Assembly: GCF_036245645.1 (NCBI RefSeq)
Contig: NZ_BTPE01000011.1
Coordinates: forward strand, 121,326 to 185,325
Direction: 5' to 3'
DNA length: 64,000 nt
Source of the DNA: Algoriphagus taiwanensis
GTDB lineage: Bacteria; Bacteroidota; Bacteroidia; Cytophagales; Cyclobacteriaceae
Made by a program: the position numbers and the translations under genes. The notes beneath the pieces were generated by a model. That model did not search any database and was not told the origin of the DNA. It worked only from the letters and a program-made list of their open reading frames with translations. Of this stretch, positions 15,772 to 24,405 are shown piece after piece. The stretch's first letter is position 1, and the number at the start of each line of letters is the position of its first letter.

Positions 15772-17136
15772 TTAAAAATTATCCGAGGTAGGAATATACC
15801 ACTGGTTCTTTTTTGGGTCAACTCCTCCCTTTAACTCCTCCTGAACCACCCGATCGACGATCCAGACTCCTTTTTTGGCCATATTTTGAAAGGTATCGAT
15901 ACCCTCCCCTTCAAAACCCACCCGGGTCCGATGGATATGAAATCTGTCGGAAAACTTTCGGTCAAAGGCTTTTTCCACTCCCTCCTTACCCAGCATAAAG
16001 CCGATCAATCCTCCCCAAGTGGCAGTGGGATTGTCGGAATCCCAACCTGCCAGCGATCCTATTTTGATTGTTTCGATCAGGTCGCCTTCTCCGTAGAAAA
16101 GACTGACCAGGCTCGCTGCAAAGTTGATTCCCGCTGCAAAGCATCCATTGCAATACAAGTTTCTACCCGTCAAATCATAGCCATCCAGTTGGTTTACCTG
16201 GTAGCGGTAGTAAACTGAATCTCTCGCTTGCTCCCAAGAGATGCCTTCCTTGTACTTGGCCTTGACGAATTCATACATTTTGGCAGGGTAGGAGTCAGTA
16301 GGGAGGACTGATTTGGATTGCTCAGCGATGGCTAAAATTCGGGTTTTTATGGGAATTGAGGGGTCTGAACCTGCTGCAAGAGCAAACATGCTCACGTAGA
16401 ACTCCGAGATCCATTGGCTCTCGTTTCTGGCGGTGGTTTGGATGGGGAGCTTGGCCATTTTGATGGCAATATCCGGCCTTCCGGGAGCATATAGCCCAAA
16501 TATCTCCGTGGTCAATTGGGCGTCAATCATTTCAAATTCCGGATTATTGGCCGGGTCCCCGGTGGCAGGAGGAACCAGTCCCTCCCGCATGAGATCAAAG
16601 GCTTTTTGATTGGATACCCAGAGATAGTTTTCCTCTTCTACTTTGATGTGTTTGAGCCAGCCTTCCCTGATTTGCTTTCCACTGAGCATGGAAGTCTGAT
16701 TTGTGAGCAGCAGTTCCTGATAGATGTATTCGATGTCAGTATCGTCATCGGCTCCCCAAAGGGTATCCGGATCGGCAAATACAAAATCGATGGTGGGGGA
16801 AAGATTGCTCGGAATTCCCTCTGCCCAAATGCTCGGCTGGTCAGGCTTTCCCCAATCTTCCCGGGTGTAAAAGGGGCCGGTTTGGATTTCTCCTATATTA
16901 CCGATTTTATCCATTTCAGTCACCAGTCCGGTCCAATTGGCAATGCAGGTGGCCAGCCAAAAGCCTTCCAGCCGGTGGGCATAGTCGTTTCTGTCCAGGA
17001 CTAAATCAGATTCTTTTGGATTGTAATCCGAATAGTTCAGACCGGGATTAGTCTCTGGAATTGGCTTGGGCGTGCATGCTCCGATTAGGAAAAGTATGAA
17101 CAGAAATTGGCTATAAACTAGGCGAGATGGGCTCAT
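15772..17136 (-). CDS. ADP-ribosylglycohydrolase family lipoprotein
   Basis: A 454-residue protein with a lipobox (LFLIGACTP, cysteine near residue 21), so it is exported and lipid-anchored. Two parts of the ADP-ribosylglycohydrolase fold are visible: the N-terminal DRLEG-like helix (AHRLEGFWLATCIAN) and the metal loop GWDSDNPTATWGG near residue 362, corresponding to GGDTD in cytoplasmic enzymes. The G-W-D variant and the export signal set it apart from ADP-ribosyl-arginine hydrolases. Ribokinase 11 bp upstream suggests it releases ribose, or a ribosyl group, from an external nucleotide or nucleoside. Confidence 0.84.
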   Translation of the reverse strand: MSPSRLVYSQFLFILFLIGACTPKPIPETNPGLNYSDYNPKESDLVLDRNDYAHRLEGFWLATCIANWTGLVTEMDKIGNIGEIQTGPFYTREDWGKPDQPSIWAEGIPSNLSPTIDFVFADPDTLWGADDDTDIEYIYQELLLTNQTSMLSGKQIREGWLKHIKVEEENYLWVSNQKAFDLMREGLVPPATGDPANNPEFEMIDAQLTTEIFGLYAPGRPDIAIKMAKLPIQTTARNESQWISEFYVSMFALAAGSDPSIPIKTRILAIAEQSKSVLPTDSYPAKMYEFVKAKYKEGISWEQARDSVYYRYQVNQLDGYDLTGRNLYCNGCFAAGINFAASLVSLFYGEGDLIETIKIGSLAGWDSDNPTATWGGLIGFMLGKEGVEKAFDRKFSDRFHIHRTRVGFEGEGIDTFQNMAKKGVWIVDRVVQEELKGGVDPKKNQWYIPTSDNF

Positions 17137-17147
17137 GATTTAGAGGG

Positions 17148-18056
17148 TTATTGTTTTCCATAGACTTCACTTCGAAAGGGAATCGAAGGCTGAGCACCCA
17201 TACGGGTGACAGATATCGCTGCTGCTCGGTTGGCAGTTTGTATGGCTTTTTCCCAGTCCATCCCTTCTGCAAGAGCCACAACCAGGGTGCCGTTGAATAC
17301 ATCACCTGCTCCCGTGGTGTCTATGGCTTTTACTTTTTGACTTGGTATGAGAAACTGTCTGGATGAATTGTGAAAATAGGCCCCTTTTTCTCCCAGAGTC
17401 AGGATAATATTCTGAACTCCTTTTGACAAAAACCAGTCTCCGATTTCACTGAGCGAACTTTCCTTTTCCAAAGCAATTCCGGAAAGCAAGGAAGCCTCTG
17501 TTTCGTTAGGCGTAATTAAAAAGAGGTTTTGATAAAGGCTTTCTGGGAGGGCTTGAGCAGGTGCTGGATTCAAAATAAGCCTCTTTTCAAATTTTCTAGC
17601 CAGTTGAGCCAGAGCCTCGACGGTTGGAATTGGAGTTTCCAGTTGGCAAAGAAGAAGGTCTGCTGTTTCCAGAAAGGGGATGGCTTTGGTTAAATCCTCA
17701 GGTGAAAGTTTTCCATTGGCACCGGGTACTACTACAATTTGGTTTTCTCCTGAATCTTCCACCAAGATTAAAGCTACTCCTGAGGCAATCCCCTCCTCCT
17801 CCAGAATCAAGTCCGGGGAAATGCCTTCATCCCTCAGAGATTTGCGGGTTTGCTGTCCGAACATATCCTTGCCCAGTTTGGTGAGAAAGTGGACAGTTCC
17901 GCCCATCCGAGCTGATGCTACAGCCTGATTGGCCCCTTTTCCTCCCTGAAAAAGGAAAAATTCACCTCCAGTGAGGGTTTCTCCAGGCAGGGGAAAGCGC
18001 TCGGTCTGTACGACCATATCTGTATTTGAGCTTCCGACAATGAGGATATTTGGCAT
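17148..18056 (-). CDS. rbsK: Ribokinase (PfkB family)
   Basis: A 302-residue cytoplasmic kinase. Ribokinase landmarks are the N-terminal GSSNTDMVV, the substrate-site GGKGANQAVASARMG (near residues 38-52), ITPNETEASLLSG, and the catalytic anion hole DTTGAGDVFNG with its aspartate near residue 251. It phosphorylates D-ribose at O5 with ATP, feeding the pentose phosphate pathway or PRPP. It lies between the sugar transporter (25 bp upstream) and the ADP-ribosylglycohydrolase-like lipoprotein, so the operon reads as ribosyl scavenging. Confidence 0.92.
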   Translation of the reverse strand: MPNILIVGSSNTDMVVQTERFPLPGETLTGGEFFLFQGGKGANQAVASARMGGTVHFLTKLGKDMFGQQTRKSLRDEGISPDLILEEEGIASGVALILVEDSGENQIVVVPGANGKLSPEDLTKAIPFLETADLLLCQLETPIPTVEALAQLARKFEKRLILNPAPAQALPESLYQNLFLITPNETEASLLSGIALEKESSLSEIGDWFLSKGVQNIILTLGEKGAYFHNSSRQFLIPSQKVKAIDTTGAGDVFNGTLVVALAEGMDWEKAIQTANRAAAISVTRMGAQPSIPFRSEVYGKQ

Positions 18057-18081
18057 AGATGGAAGTGGTTGGGATGGGAAT

Positions 18082-19083
18082 TTAGGCCAATTTGGAATAA
18101 ATGATCAGGCCCAGCCCGATCAGAAAGCAAGCAAACATCAGGTACAGCAGGGAGTTTTTGGAAGGTGGAAGATCTTTGAATTCCTTCCAGACGAAAACTC
18201 CCCAAAATGCCGCCACCATGGTAGCTCCTTGGCCTAGACCATAGGAGATGGCTGGCCCGGCTTTGTCTGCTGCAATGATGCTGAAAGACATTCCCATGCA
18301 CCAAATGGACCCTCCCAGAATTCCCGTCAGGTGAGTTAGGAAAGAGCCTTGGAAATAGGCTGAAAATTTCAATGGAACTCCTTGGAAGGGCCTTTTCATA
18401 AGAAAGGAATTGAAAAAGAAATTGCTGAAAAATATCCCCAGGGAGAAAACAAAAACAGCGGAATAAGGGCTGAGTTTGCCTGGTATCGGATGGGTGAAGT
18501 CCAAAAACATGGAATCAGCCACGTATTTATAGAAAAAGCCCATCAGTATCCCCGCGGCCAAGGATAAAATCAGCCCCTTGGTGGGTTGGCTCGATTGGGA
18601 CTGATTGAGGCTTCGATAAGCAGTAGCGTTCAGCAAAATAGCTAGGGCAACCAAAGCTACCCCTACAAAAAGAAGGGTGATATTGCCTATGGGATTTTCC
18701 AGGTAGTTTACAATCACTCCGATCACCAATGCCAGCCCAATTCCCACCGGAAAGGCTACAGCCATTCCTGAAATAGCGATGGCAGCGACTAAGAGAATAT
18801 TTGCAGCATTAAAGATGATCCCTCCCCAAAATGCGGATAAGAGGGATTCCTGATTTCCCTGGACCAGGTCAGGAATAAAACTCCTGCCTTCTGTGCCCAT
18901 GCTTCCCAAAGTGAGTCCAAAAATCAAGGATAGAAGCACAATTCCCAAGACATAATCCCAATAGAATAGCTCAAACCTCCAGGACGAGGAGGCCAGCTTT
19001 TGGGTATTGGCCCAAGAACCCCAGCAGAGCATAGTGATCAGGCTGAATACCACTGCAGTAGTGTAAGTTTCAATGACAAACAT
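18082..19083 (-). CDS. Sugar transporter of the GRP/RhaT-like DMT superfamily
   Basis: A 333-residue protein of about ten membrane helices with no cleavable signal. The opening TAVVFSLITMLCWGSWANTQK and the FELFYWDYVLGI segment are typical of the glucose/ribose porter (GRP) and rhamnose-proton symporter relatives. It is the first gene of the minus-strand unit with ribokinase, ADP-ribosylglycohydrolase-like lipoprotein and MFS carrier. D-ribose or a nucleoside is the likely cargo by context. The promoter should lie in the 583-bp gap to its right. Confidence 0.85.
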   Translation of the reverse strand: MFVIETYTTAVVFSLITMLCWGSWANTQKLASSSWRFELFYWDYVLGIVLLSLIFGLTLGSMGTEGRSFIPDLVQGNQESLLSAFWGGIIFNAANILLVAAIAISGMAVAFPVGIGLALVIGVIVNYLENPIGNITLLFVGVALVALAILLNATAYRSLNQSQSSQPTKGLILSLAAGILMGFFYKYVADSMFLDFTHPIPGKLSPYSAVFVFSLGIFFSNFFFNSFLMKRPFQGVPLKFSAYFQGSFLTHLTGILGGSIWCMGMSFSIIAADKAGPAISYGLGQGATMVAAFWGVFVWKEFKDLPPSKNSLLYLMFACFLIGLGLIIYSKLA

Positions 19084-19666
19084 GGGGAGTACAGGTTAGT
19101 TGGGCTGAAAGAAAGGGGAAAACATTGATTCTCAAGATTGATATTGGCCTGAATAAATCTTGTGATTATTCCACAGGTTACCAAGTGATTAGCCACTTTC
19201 TTGAAAGAATATTTTGCTGAGGACTCTTTCTGCCAAGTAAAAATCGCCCAAATCAATTCCTCCCTTTTGGCCGATTGCCAGGGAGAGCTCATTTCACTTC
19301 ACTGAAGAAAAAAGAAGGTTCTAAGTCTTATTAGTGCAGAAAAGGTCTTCTCACTACAACAGCTTAGGTTTTTGCGAGTATAGGTGGTCTTCAATTCTTA
19401 ATGTGATGCAAAGGCTTTCGCGATCTCACCAAGGGTGACATGCTCTATTCCCTCGGTAAGAGTCTTCCTATTGAATAGTTTTAGCAAGCACTTCTTTCCG
19501 AAGGAATGCCTTCAAAAAGGAAAAATTGGACAATCCAGCTAGTTACGAATCAAAAAAACTCAAGTCCAATTTTCCTCATCGAGCCCTAAAATTTCTGCTT
19601 TGATGTAAGTAGGCCAACTTTTCAGATTGAGGGGCAGTTAATTTTCTCAACTTTACTTGACTGACT
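19084..19666. other. Long intergenic region between divergent units
   Basis: This 583-bp gap separates the ribose-type operon (minus) from the DUF5686 gene (plus) and should hold both promoters. The only coding-like content is a short minus-strand frame at 19398-19511, listed separately. I found no tRNA, clear hairpin terminator or repeat array in it. Confidence 0.6.
19398..19511 (-). pseudogene. Possible C-terminal gene remnant
   Basis: A 37-codon minus-strand frame, open between a TGA (19512-19514) and a TAA (19398-19400), has no ATG but ends in EGIEHVTLGEIAKAFASH. This reads like the C-terminus of a real enzyme; the GIEHVTLGEIA pattern is similar to the last helix of polysaccharide deacetylases. 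It may be the stub of a decayed gene. A chance open frame cannot be excluded at this length. Confidence 0.25.
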
Positions 19667-22105
19667 ATGCAAACGATCACTTCGAAGGTTGCCTTTTTTC
19701 AAGTCCTTACTTTCTTTTGGTTGATAAATGTGTCTTTTGCGCAGTCAGGACGACAAAGTTTTCAGGTATTCGACCAAGCAACGGGACAGCCCATTCCTTT
19801 TGTTCACATCAAAGTGGAGAACAAAGAGGGGACAGGGACCACTTCTGACGTCAGAGGCACTTTCTCTATTTCAGGTTTTCAGGAAGGGGATGTCCTTATT
19901 TTTTCCCATGTAGGCTATCAAAGACAGGAAGTCACTTTTTCCCGCCTAAAAAGAAATCCAATGGTTTACTTGGTGCAGGAGACCCAGGAATTGGAAACTT
20001 TTGAGTTTTCGGCAGGAGAAAATCCAGCTTTGGCCCTTGTGAGGAAAGCAATTGCCAACCGGGATATCAATAATCCCGAAAAGCTCAAGTCATTCCGGTA
20101 TGCCAGCTACAATAAAATGGTTGTGACTCTAGATGGACTGACCGAAAATCCCGAAGTAGATGACAGCTTGGTAAATTTTCTGGAAGGAGGGCATCTTTTC
20201 ATGTCCGAAACCTACTCTGAAGTTAAATTCAAAAGCCCCGGAAAGCGGAATGAAAACGTCCAAGCTTCAAAAATATCAGGAATCGAAAACCCAATTTTTG
20301 CCGCTGTTTCGACCAGTTTTCAGCCATTTTCGGTTTACTCAGACCATATAAAAATCCTCGAAATTCCTTTCGTAAACCCTATTTCTGAGGATGGAATGAG
20401 AAAATACGATTATTTTTTGGAGGATAGCTTACAGACAGATTGGGGTAAAACTTACCTAATCAGCTATCAGCCCAAAAGTGGAAAATCTTATCGGTTGGGA
20501 AAAGGCTTGCTTTACATCTCTTCTCGGCTGTACGCCTTGGAAAACTTCCTGCTCAAACCTGCTGAAGAGGTTGGTCAGATTAATTTTGAAATACAGCAAA
20601 AAAATAGGTTCGATGGAGAACATTGGTTTCCTGAGCAAATGAACAGTATTTACGTCTTTTCAGAGCTGGATTTTGAATCGAAGAAAGTAAAATTAGTTAA
20701 TCAGACCTTTTTGTCCGACATCAGGATCAACGACCTTGACCCTAAAGAAAAGATAAGCCCAATAGGTGTGACCTTTGACCTAGCCAAGGGGGAAAAGGAT
20801 TGGGCTCAGTTGCGTATGGACTCTTTAAGTACACGGGAATTTTTGACCTACCAAAGGTTTGACAATTTGGATCCAAAGATCAAAAGGAGACTAAATAGCG
20901 GAGCCAATTTCCTGGCCTATCTGAGTACCGGTCGGGTGAGATTGGGAGCTGTGGATGTTCTTCCCAACCGGATTTTTCGCTTCAATCAATACGAGCGCTT
21001 TGGACTGGGATTAGGCTTGTCAAGCAGTCAGTCACTTTCGGATTTATTCAGATTGGAGGGCTATTTCCGCTACGGATTTCAGGATAAAGCATGGAAATAT
21101 GGAGGATCTCTTGGTTTTTTACTTGATTCCGAGCAGGATATTCGTTTCCAGCTAGGCTACAGTCAGGATATCGAAGAGCCTGGGAGGACACTGCTTCCAA
21201 GAGGTAGGTCATTCACTACCTCAGGATTGGTTTACAGGAATTTTCTCCTTAGCAGAGTCGATGAAGTGCAGCGGTATTTTGTATCGTATTCCCAAATGCC
21301 TTTGAAGGGATTCAGGTACAAACTGATCGGATCAGTGGAAAACCGGGTCAATGTTTTGGATTTTGCGGAGTCAAGTCCTCCCGATGAGTATGTCAGTAGG
21401 TTTACTGCTACTGAGGCAGGAGTAGAGCTAAACTATGTGGGTGGAGAATCGACCACCCGTGTCGGAAATGATATTGTTTCCATGACGCTTTCTTATCCGG
21501 TTATCGGATTTAGATTGAGCAAATCAATTCCTGATTTATTGGGGGGGAATGTTAATTTTTTGAGTTCGGAGTTCAAGTTTGAGCACCAATGGAGTGCAGG
21601 TAATTCTCTTCATCAGTTGCATATGACCGCTCAAGGGATATGGGGTTCTGACCTTCCTGTTTCCTACCTGAATACCGGATATGGAATCCAGGTTCAAGCG
21701 GGGGAAGGGTTTGATCTTCCTTTGGTATTTCCGGGTTTTTTACAAACCATGCAGGTCTATGAATTTCTGTCGGACAGAAGCCTTCATGTCAATTATGCCC
21801 ACCTTACTGGCCCTATTTTCACAAAAAAGGGCAAAGGGGTTTCCATCGCCCCTCAACTTAAATTTCACCAAAGCTTTGCCATAGGATCCTTAAGCAATCC
21901 TGACCGCTATGATTTTATCCGTTTCCAAACCATGGAAAGGGGCTATTGGGAGTCAGGATTGGAAATAGCAAACTTGATTAAACTGAATTCTGGTTTGAAT
22001 TCTCAGGGATGGGGAATAGGGTTTTTTTACAGATATGGACCCTATGCCTTGCCGGATTCTAGAGATAACCTGAGATTTACTTTATCTCTTACCGCAGCAT
22101 TTTAA
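19667..22105 (+). CDS. DUF5686 outer-membrane protein with CarboxypepD-regulatory domain
   Basis: An 812-residue protein with a signal peptide (FFQVLTFFWLINVSFAQ). A carboxypeptidase-regulatory-like beta-sandwich follows (about 28-108, FQVFDQATGQPIPFVHIKV to HVGYQRQEV), then the DUF5686 opening LVRKAIANRDINNPEKLKS with a conserved FRYASYNK. The C-terminal half (about 420-812) alternates polar and hydrophobic residues and ends in the aromatic-containing LRFTLSLTAAF, as expected for an outer-membrane beta-barrel. Its function is unknown; it is widespread in Bacteroidota. The sulfatase gene starts about 60 bp downstream and may be co-transcribed. Confidence 0.85.
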   Translation: MQTITSKVAFFQVLTFFWLINVSFAQSGRQSFQVFDQATGQPIPFVHIKVENKEGTGTTSDVRGTFSISGFQEGDVLIFSHVGYQRQEVTFSRLKRNPMVYLVQETQELETFEFSAGENPALALVRKAIANRDINNPEKLKSFRYASYNKMVVTLDGLTENPEVDDSLVNFLEGGHLFMSETYSEVKFKSPGKRNENVQASKISGIENPIFAAVSTSFQPFSVYSDHIKILEIPFVNPISEDGMRKYDYFLEDSLQTDWGKTYLISYQPKSGKSYRLGKGLLYISSRLYALENFLLKPAEEVGQINFEIQQKNRFDGEHWFPEQMNSIYVFSELDFESKKVKLVNQTFLSDIRINDLDPKEKISPIGVTFDLAKGEKDWAQLRMDSLSTREFLTYQRFDNLDPKIKRRLNSGANFLAYLSTGRVRLGAVDVLPNRIFRFNQYERFGLGLGLSSSQSLSDLFRLEGYFRYGFQDKAWKYGGSLGFLLDSEQDIRFQLGYSQDIEEPGRTLLPRGRSFTTSGLVYRNFLLSRVDEVQRYFVSYSQMPLKGFRYKLIGSVENRVNVLDFAESSPPDEYVSRFTATEAGVELNYVGGESTTRVGNDIVSMTLSYPVIGFRLSKSIPDLLGGNVNFLSSEFKFEHQWSAGNSLHQLHMTAQGIWGSDLPVSYLNTGYGIQVQAGEGFDLPLVFPGFLQTMQVYEFLSDRSLHVNYAHLTGPIFTKKGKGVSIAPQLKFHQSFAIGSLSNPDRYDFIRFQTMERGYWESGLEIANLIKLNSGLNSQGWGIGFFYRYGPYALPDSRDNLRFTLSLTAAF

Positions 22106-22165
22106 GGTAATTTTTTCGGGATAGTGCAGGGTGCTGTTCTTGGAGATTTTGGGTTAAATTGTCTG

Positions 22166-23554
22166 ATGGCCAAGTTTACCTATCTTTTCTTCGTCTTTTT
22201 GGGATGTTTTCAGTCGTTTGCTCAGCAGAATTCACCCAATATTATCTTTATCCTGACTGACGATCAGCGTTGGGATGCCTTGGGTTTTGCCGGAAATACG
22301 ATCATCCAAACTCCCGAAATGGATCGCTTGGCCTCCGAGGGGACCTACTTCGAAAATGCCTTTGTCACCACTCCGATTTGTGCGGCAAGCAGGGCGAGTA
22401 TTCTCACCGGACTGTATGAGCGAACACACGGCTACACCTTTGGGCAAGGGGATATCAAGGAGCCATTTATGAATCAATCCTATCCAGCCGAGCTTCGCAA
22501 AGCGGGCTATTACACCGGGTTTTTCGGCAAGTTTGGAGTGAATTACCCCAGATTTTCCGAGCTTTTTGATGAAGGAGAAGACTACGACCGAAATGGGAAA
22601 TTTAAAGATCGAAGAGGGTATTTTTTCAAAACAATAGGACAAGATACGGTTCATCTGACCCGGTTTACTGGACAGCAAGCCATTGATTTTATTCAGAATG
22701 CTCCCAGCGAAAAGCCCTTCATGCTGTCTCTGAGCTTTAGCGCACCCCATGCTCATGATCCGGCCGAATTGCAATACTTCTGGTCTCCGGAATTTGACCA
22801 TTTGTATGAAGACGTGGTGATTCCCGACCCGATCATGGCTTCAGAGGAGGAGTTCTTAGCTCAGCCGGAATACGTTCGGACAGGAGAAAATCGAACCCGC
22901 TGGTATTGGCGCTATGATACGCCGGAAAAATATCAGCATAGCGTCAAAGGCTACTACCGAATGATCTCAGAGGTAGATGCTGAAATCGGAAAGATTCGAA
23001 AGGTTCTGGCTGAAAAAGGAATGGATAAGAATACCGTGATTATTCTTATGGGTGATAATGGGTATTTTCTTGGTGAAAGGCAGCTGGCAGGCAAGTGGCT
23101 GATGTACGACAATTCTTTTCGGGTTCCTTTACTGGTCTTTGACCCACGAACGGCTGGAGGTAAGCGAGAGTCTGGATTTGCTCTGAACATCGATGTGGCA
23201 GCGACTATTTTGGAACTGGCGGGAGCTAAAATTCCCAAAGTTTATCAGGGACTTTCGCTCCAATCTTCTGCTCTGGGGAAGAGAAATGAGGTTCTTATCG
23301 AGCACCTATGGCAGACCCCGATCATCGCACCCAGTGAGGCGATCCGGACTGAGCGTTGGAAATATTTCCGCTACATCAATGATCCGGAATGGGAGGAGCT
23401 CTATGACCTGAATGTTGATCCTTTGGAACAAAACAATTTGGCTAGTAATCCTGCCTTCCAAACTGATCTAGCCAAGCTGAGGAAAAAGATGGAAGCTCAA
23501 ATCGAGGCTTTTTTGAAGGAAAGAAAAAAGCTTCTGCCGGAAGATTCACAATAA
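22166..23554 (+). CDS. Secreted sulfatase (formylglycine type)
   Basis: I choose the ATG at 22166, which gives a clean signal peptide (FFVFLGCFQSFAQQ); an in-frame GTG at 22124 would put an unlikely tail before it. The 462-residue protein has the metal-binding start PNIIFILTDDQRWD, and the sulfatase motif CAASR (C72-R76), whose cysteine is the formylglycine precursor. YTGFFGKFG, a MGDNGYFLGE metal segment and a C-terminal WKYFRY follow. It hydrolyses sulfate esters in the periplasm, probably of a sulfated glycan. The maturase gene is not in this window. Confidence 0.92.
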   Translation: MAKFTYLFFVFLGCFQSFAQQNSPNIIFILTDDQRWDALGFAGNTIIQTPEMDRLASEGTYFENAFVTTPICAASRASILTGLYERTHGYTFGQGDIKEPFMNQSYPAELRKAGYYTGFFGKFGVNYPRFSELFDEGEDYDRNGKFKDRRGYFFKTIGQDTVHLTRFTGQQAIDFIQNAPSEKPFMLSLSFSAPHAHDPAELQYFWSPEFDHLYEDVVIPDPIMASEEEFLAQPEYVRTGENRTRWYWRYDTPEKYQHSVKGYYRMISEVDAEIGKIRKVLAEKGMDKNTVIILMGDNGYFLGERQLAGKWLMYDNSFRVPLLVFDPRTAGGKRESGFALNIDVAATILELAGAKIPKVYQGLSLQSSALGKRNEVLIEHLWQTPIIAPSEAIRTERWKYFRYINDPEWEELYDLNVDPLEQNNLASNPAFQTDLAKLRKKMEAQIEAFLKERKKLLPEDSQ

Positions 23555-23559
23555 ATTCC

Positions 23560-24396
23560 TCAAGGATTGCAGCGGTCGCAGTACATGGGGTCTTCTTCCG
23601 TTTTTCCTTTGGGGAAAAGAACCCGCTCTTGATGACTGCAATGCCCGCAAGTTCTGATTTCGGCCAAAATAGATCTAGTCGGGCTGCCACACCAGCTACA
23701 GGGAAGGCCTGACTCCCAGTTAGTCACTCCAAATCCTGGAGTTTGACATGCTGGGCAGAGGGATTGGATTTTTTGCAAAAGTTTCTCTCCGGCTTCCCGA
23801 ATCACCTGCATACGGGTGGGGTTGAGGTGGGCTCGCATGTCAGTCTCTGCATACCCTTTCCCAAAGGCATTTAGCAGCTGCTCTGCTTTCTCTTTTAATG
23901 CTTCCCAAGTTACAATTCCCTTGCTCATGCCTTCCAAGCTTTTCTTTGCTTTTCTCAGGATCAGGCCGTGACTGGGGAATTGGACTTGCTTCGCAAAGTT
24001 TTCCAGTTGCTCCCAAGAATCAAATTCCAAGTGGGAATAGTTGGTCTCTGTAGACAGATGCCGGATGTGGATTTCCCAACCGTTTTTCCGGTCAGAAAAA
24101 AACAGCCATTCTTCATTGGCAGGGAGGAAAAACAGGGAGGGATGGGACCCAAAAGAACCTTCACTGGACAGGGCCAAATCAGCCCCCGAAAGTTCCAAAG
24201 CCCAATCGCATTTCTTTTTAGCCGTCGTCAGTGGATCATCCTCCCGGTCCTTTTCACCCGAAAATGTGCCCAGTAAATCGGTGTCTAAATCTTCCGGAAC
24301 GATTACCCTCACTCCAAGCACCTCTTCAAACAAAGGGCCAAGCACCTGTTCTTTTTGGTGCTTGGTAGCCAAAACCAAGGTGCGGCCAGCAAACAT
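23560..24396 (-). CDS. DUF6671-like protein with C-terminal zinc ribbons
   Basis: A 278-residue cytoplasmic protein. The first 180 residues look like the DUF6671 family (GRTLVLATKHQKEQV, PEDLDTDLLGTFSGE, ALSSEGSFGSHP). The C-terminus has two Cys-x-x-Cys pairs typical of zinc ribbons (CPAC and CSWC, then CGHC and CDRC). The biochemical role of the family is not known to me; the SEGSFGSHP loop looks like a ligand site. It begins 9 bp after dihydroorotase ends, so the two genes form a unit. The family name is from memory and should be verified. Confidence 0.7.
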   Translation of the reverse strand: MFAGRTLVLATKHQKEQVLGPLFEEVLGVRVIVPEDLDTDLLGTFSGEKDREDDPLTTAKKKCDWALELSGADLALSSEGSFGSHPSLFFLPANEEWLFFSDRKNGWEIHIRHLSTETNYSHLEFDSWEQLENFAKQVQFPSHGLILRKAKKSLEGMSKGIVTWEALKEKAEQLLNAFGKGYAETDMRAHLNPTRMQVIREAGEKLLQKIQSLCPACQTPGFGVTNWESGLPCSWCGSPTRSILAEIRTCGHCSHQERVLFPKGKTEEDPMYCDRCNP

Positions 24397-24405
24397 GAGG
24401 GTCCC

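Noticed and set aside
19038..19292. 84-codon minus-strand frame upstream of the sugar transporter
   Set aside because: It overlaps the transporter start in another frame, has low-complexity content and no family resemblance.
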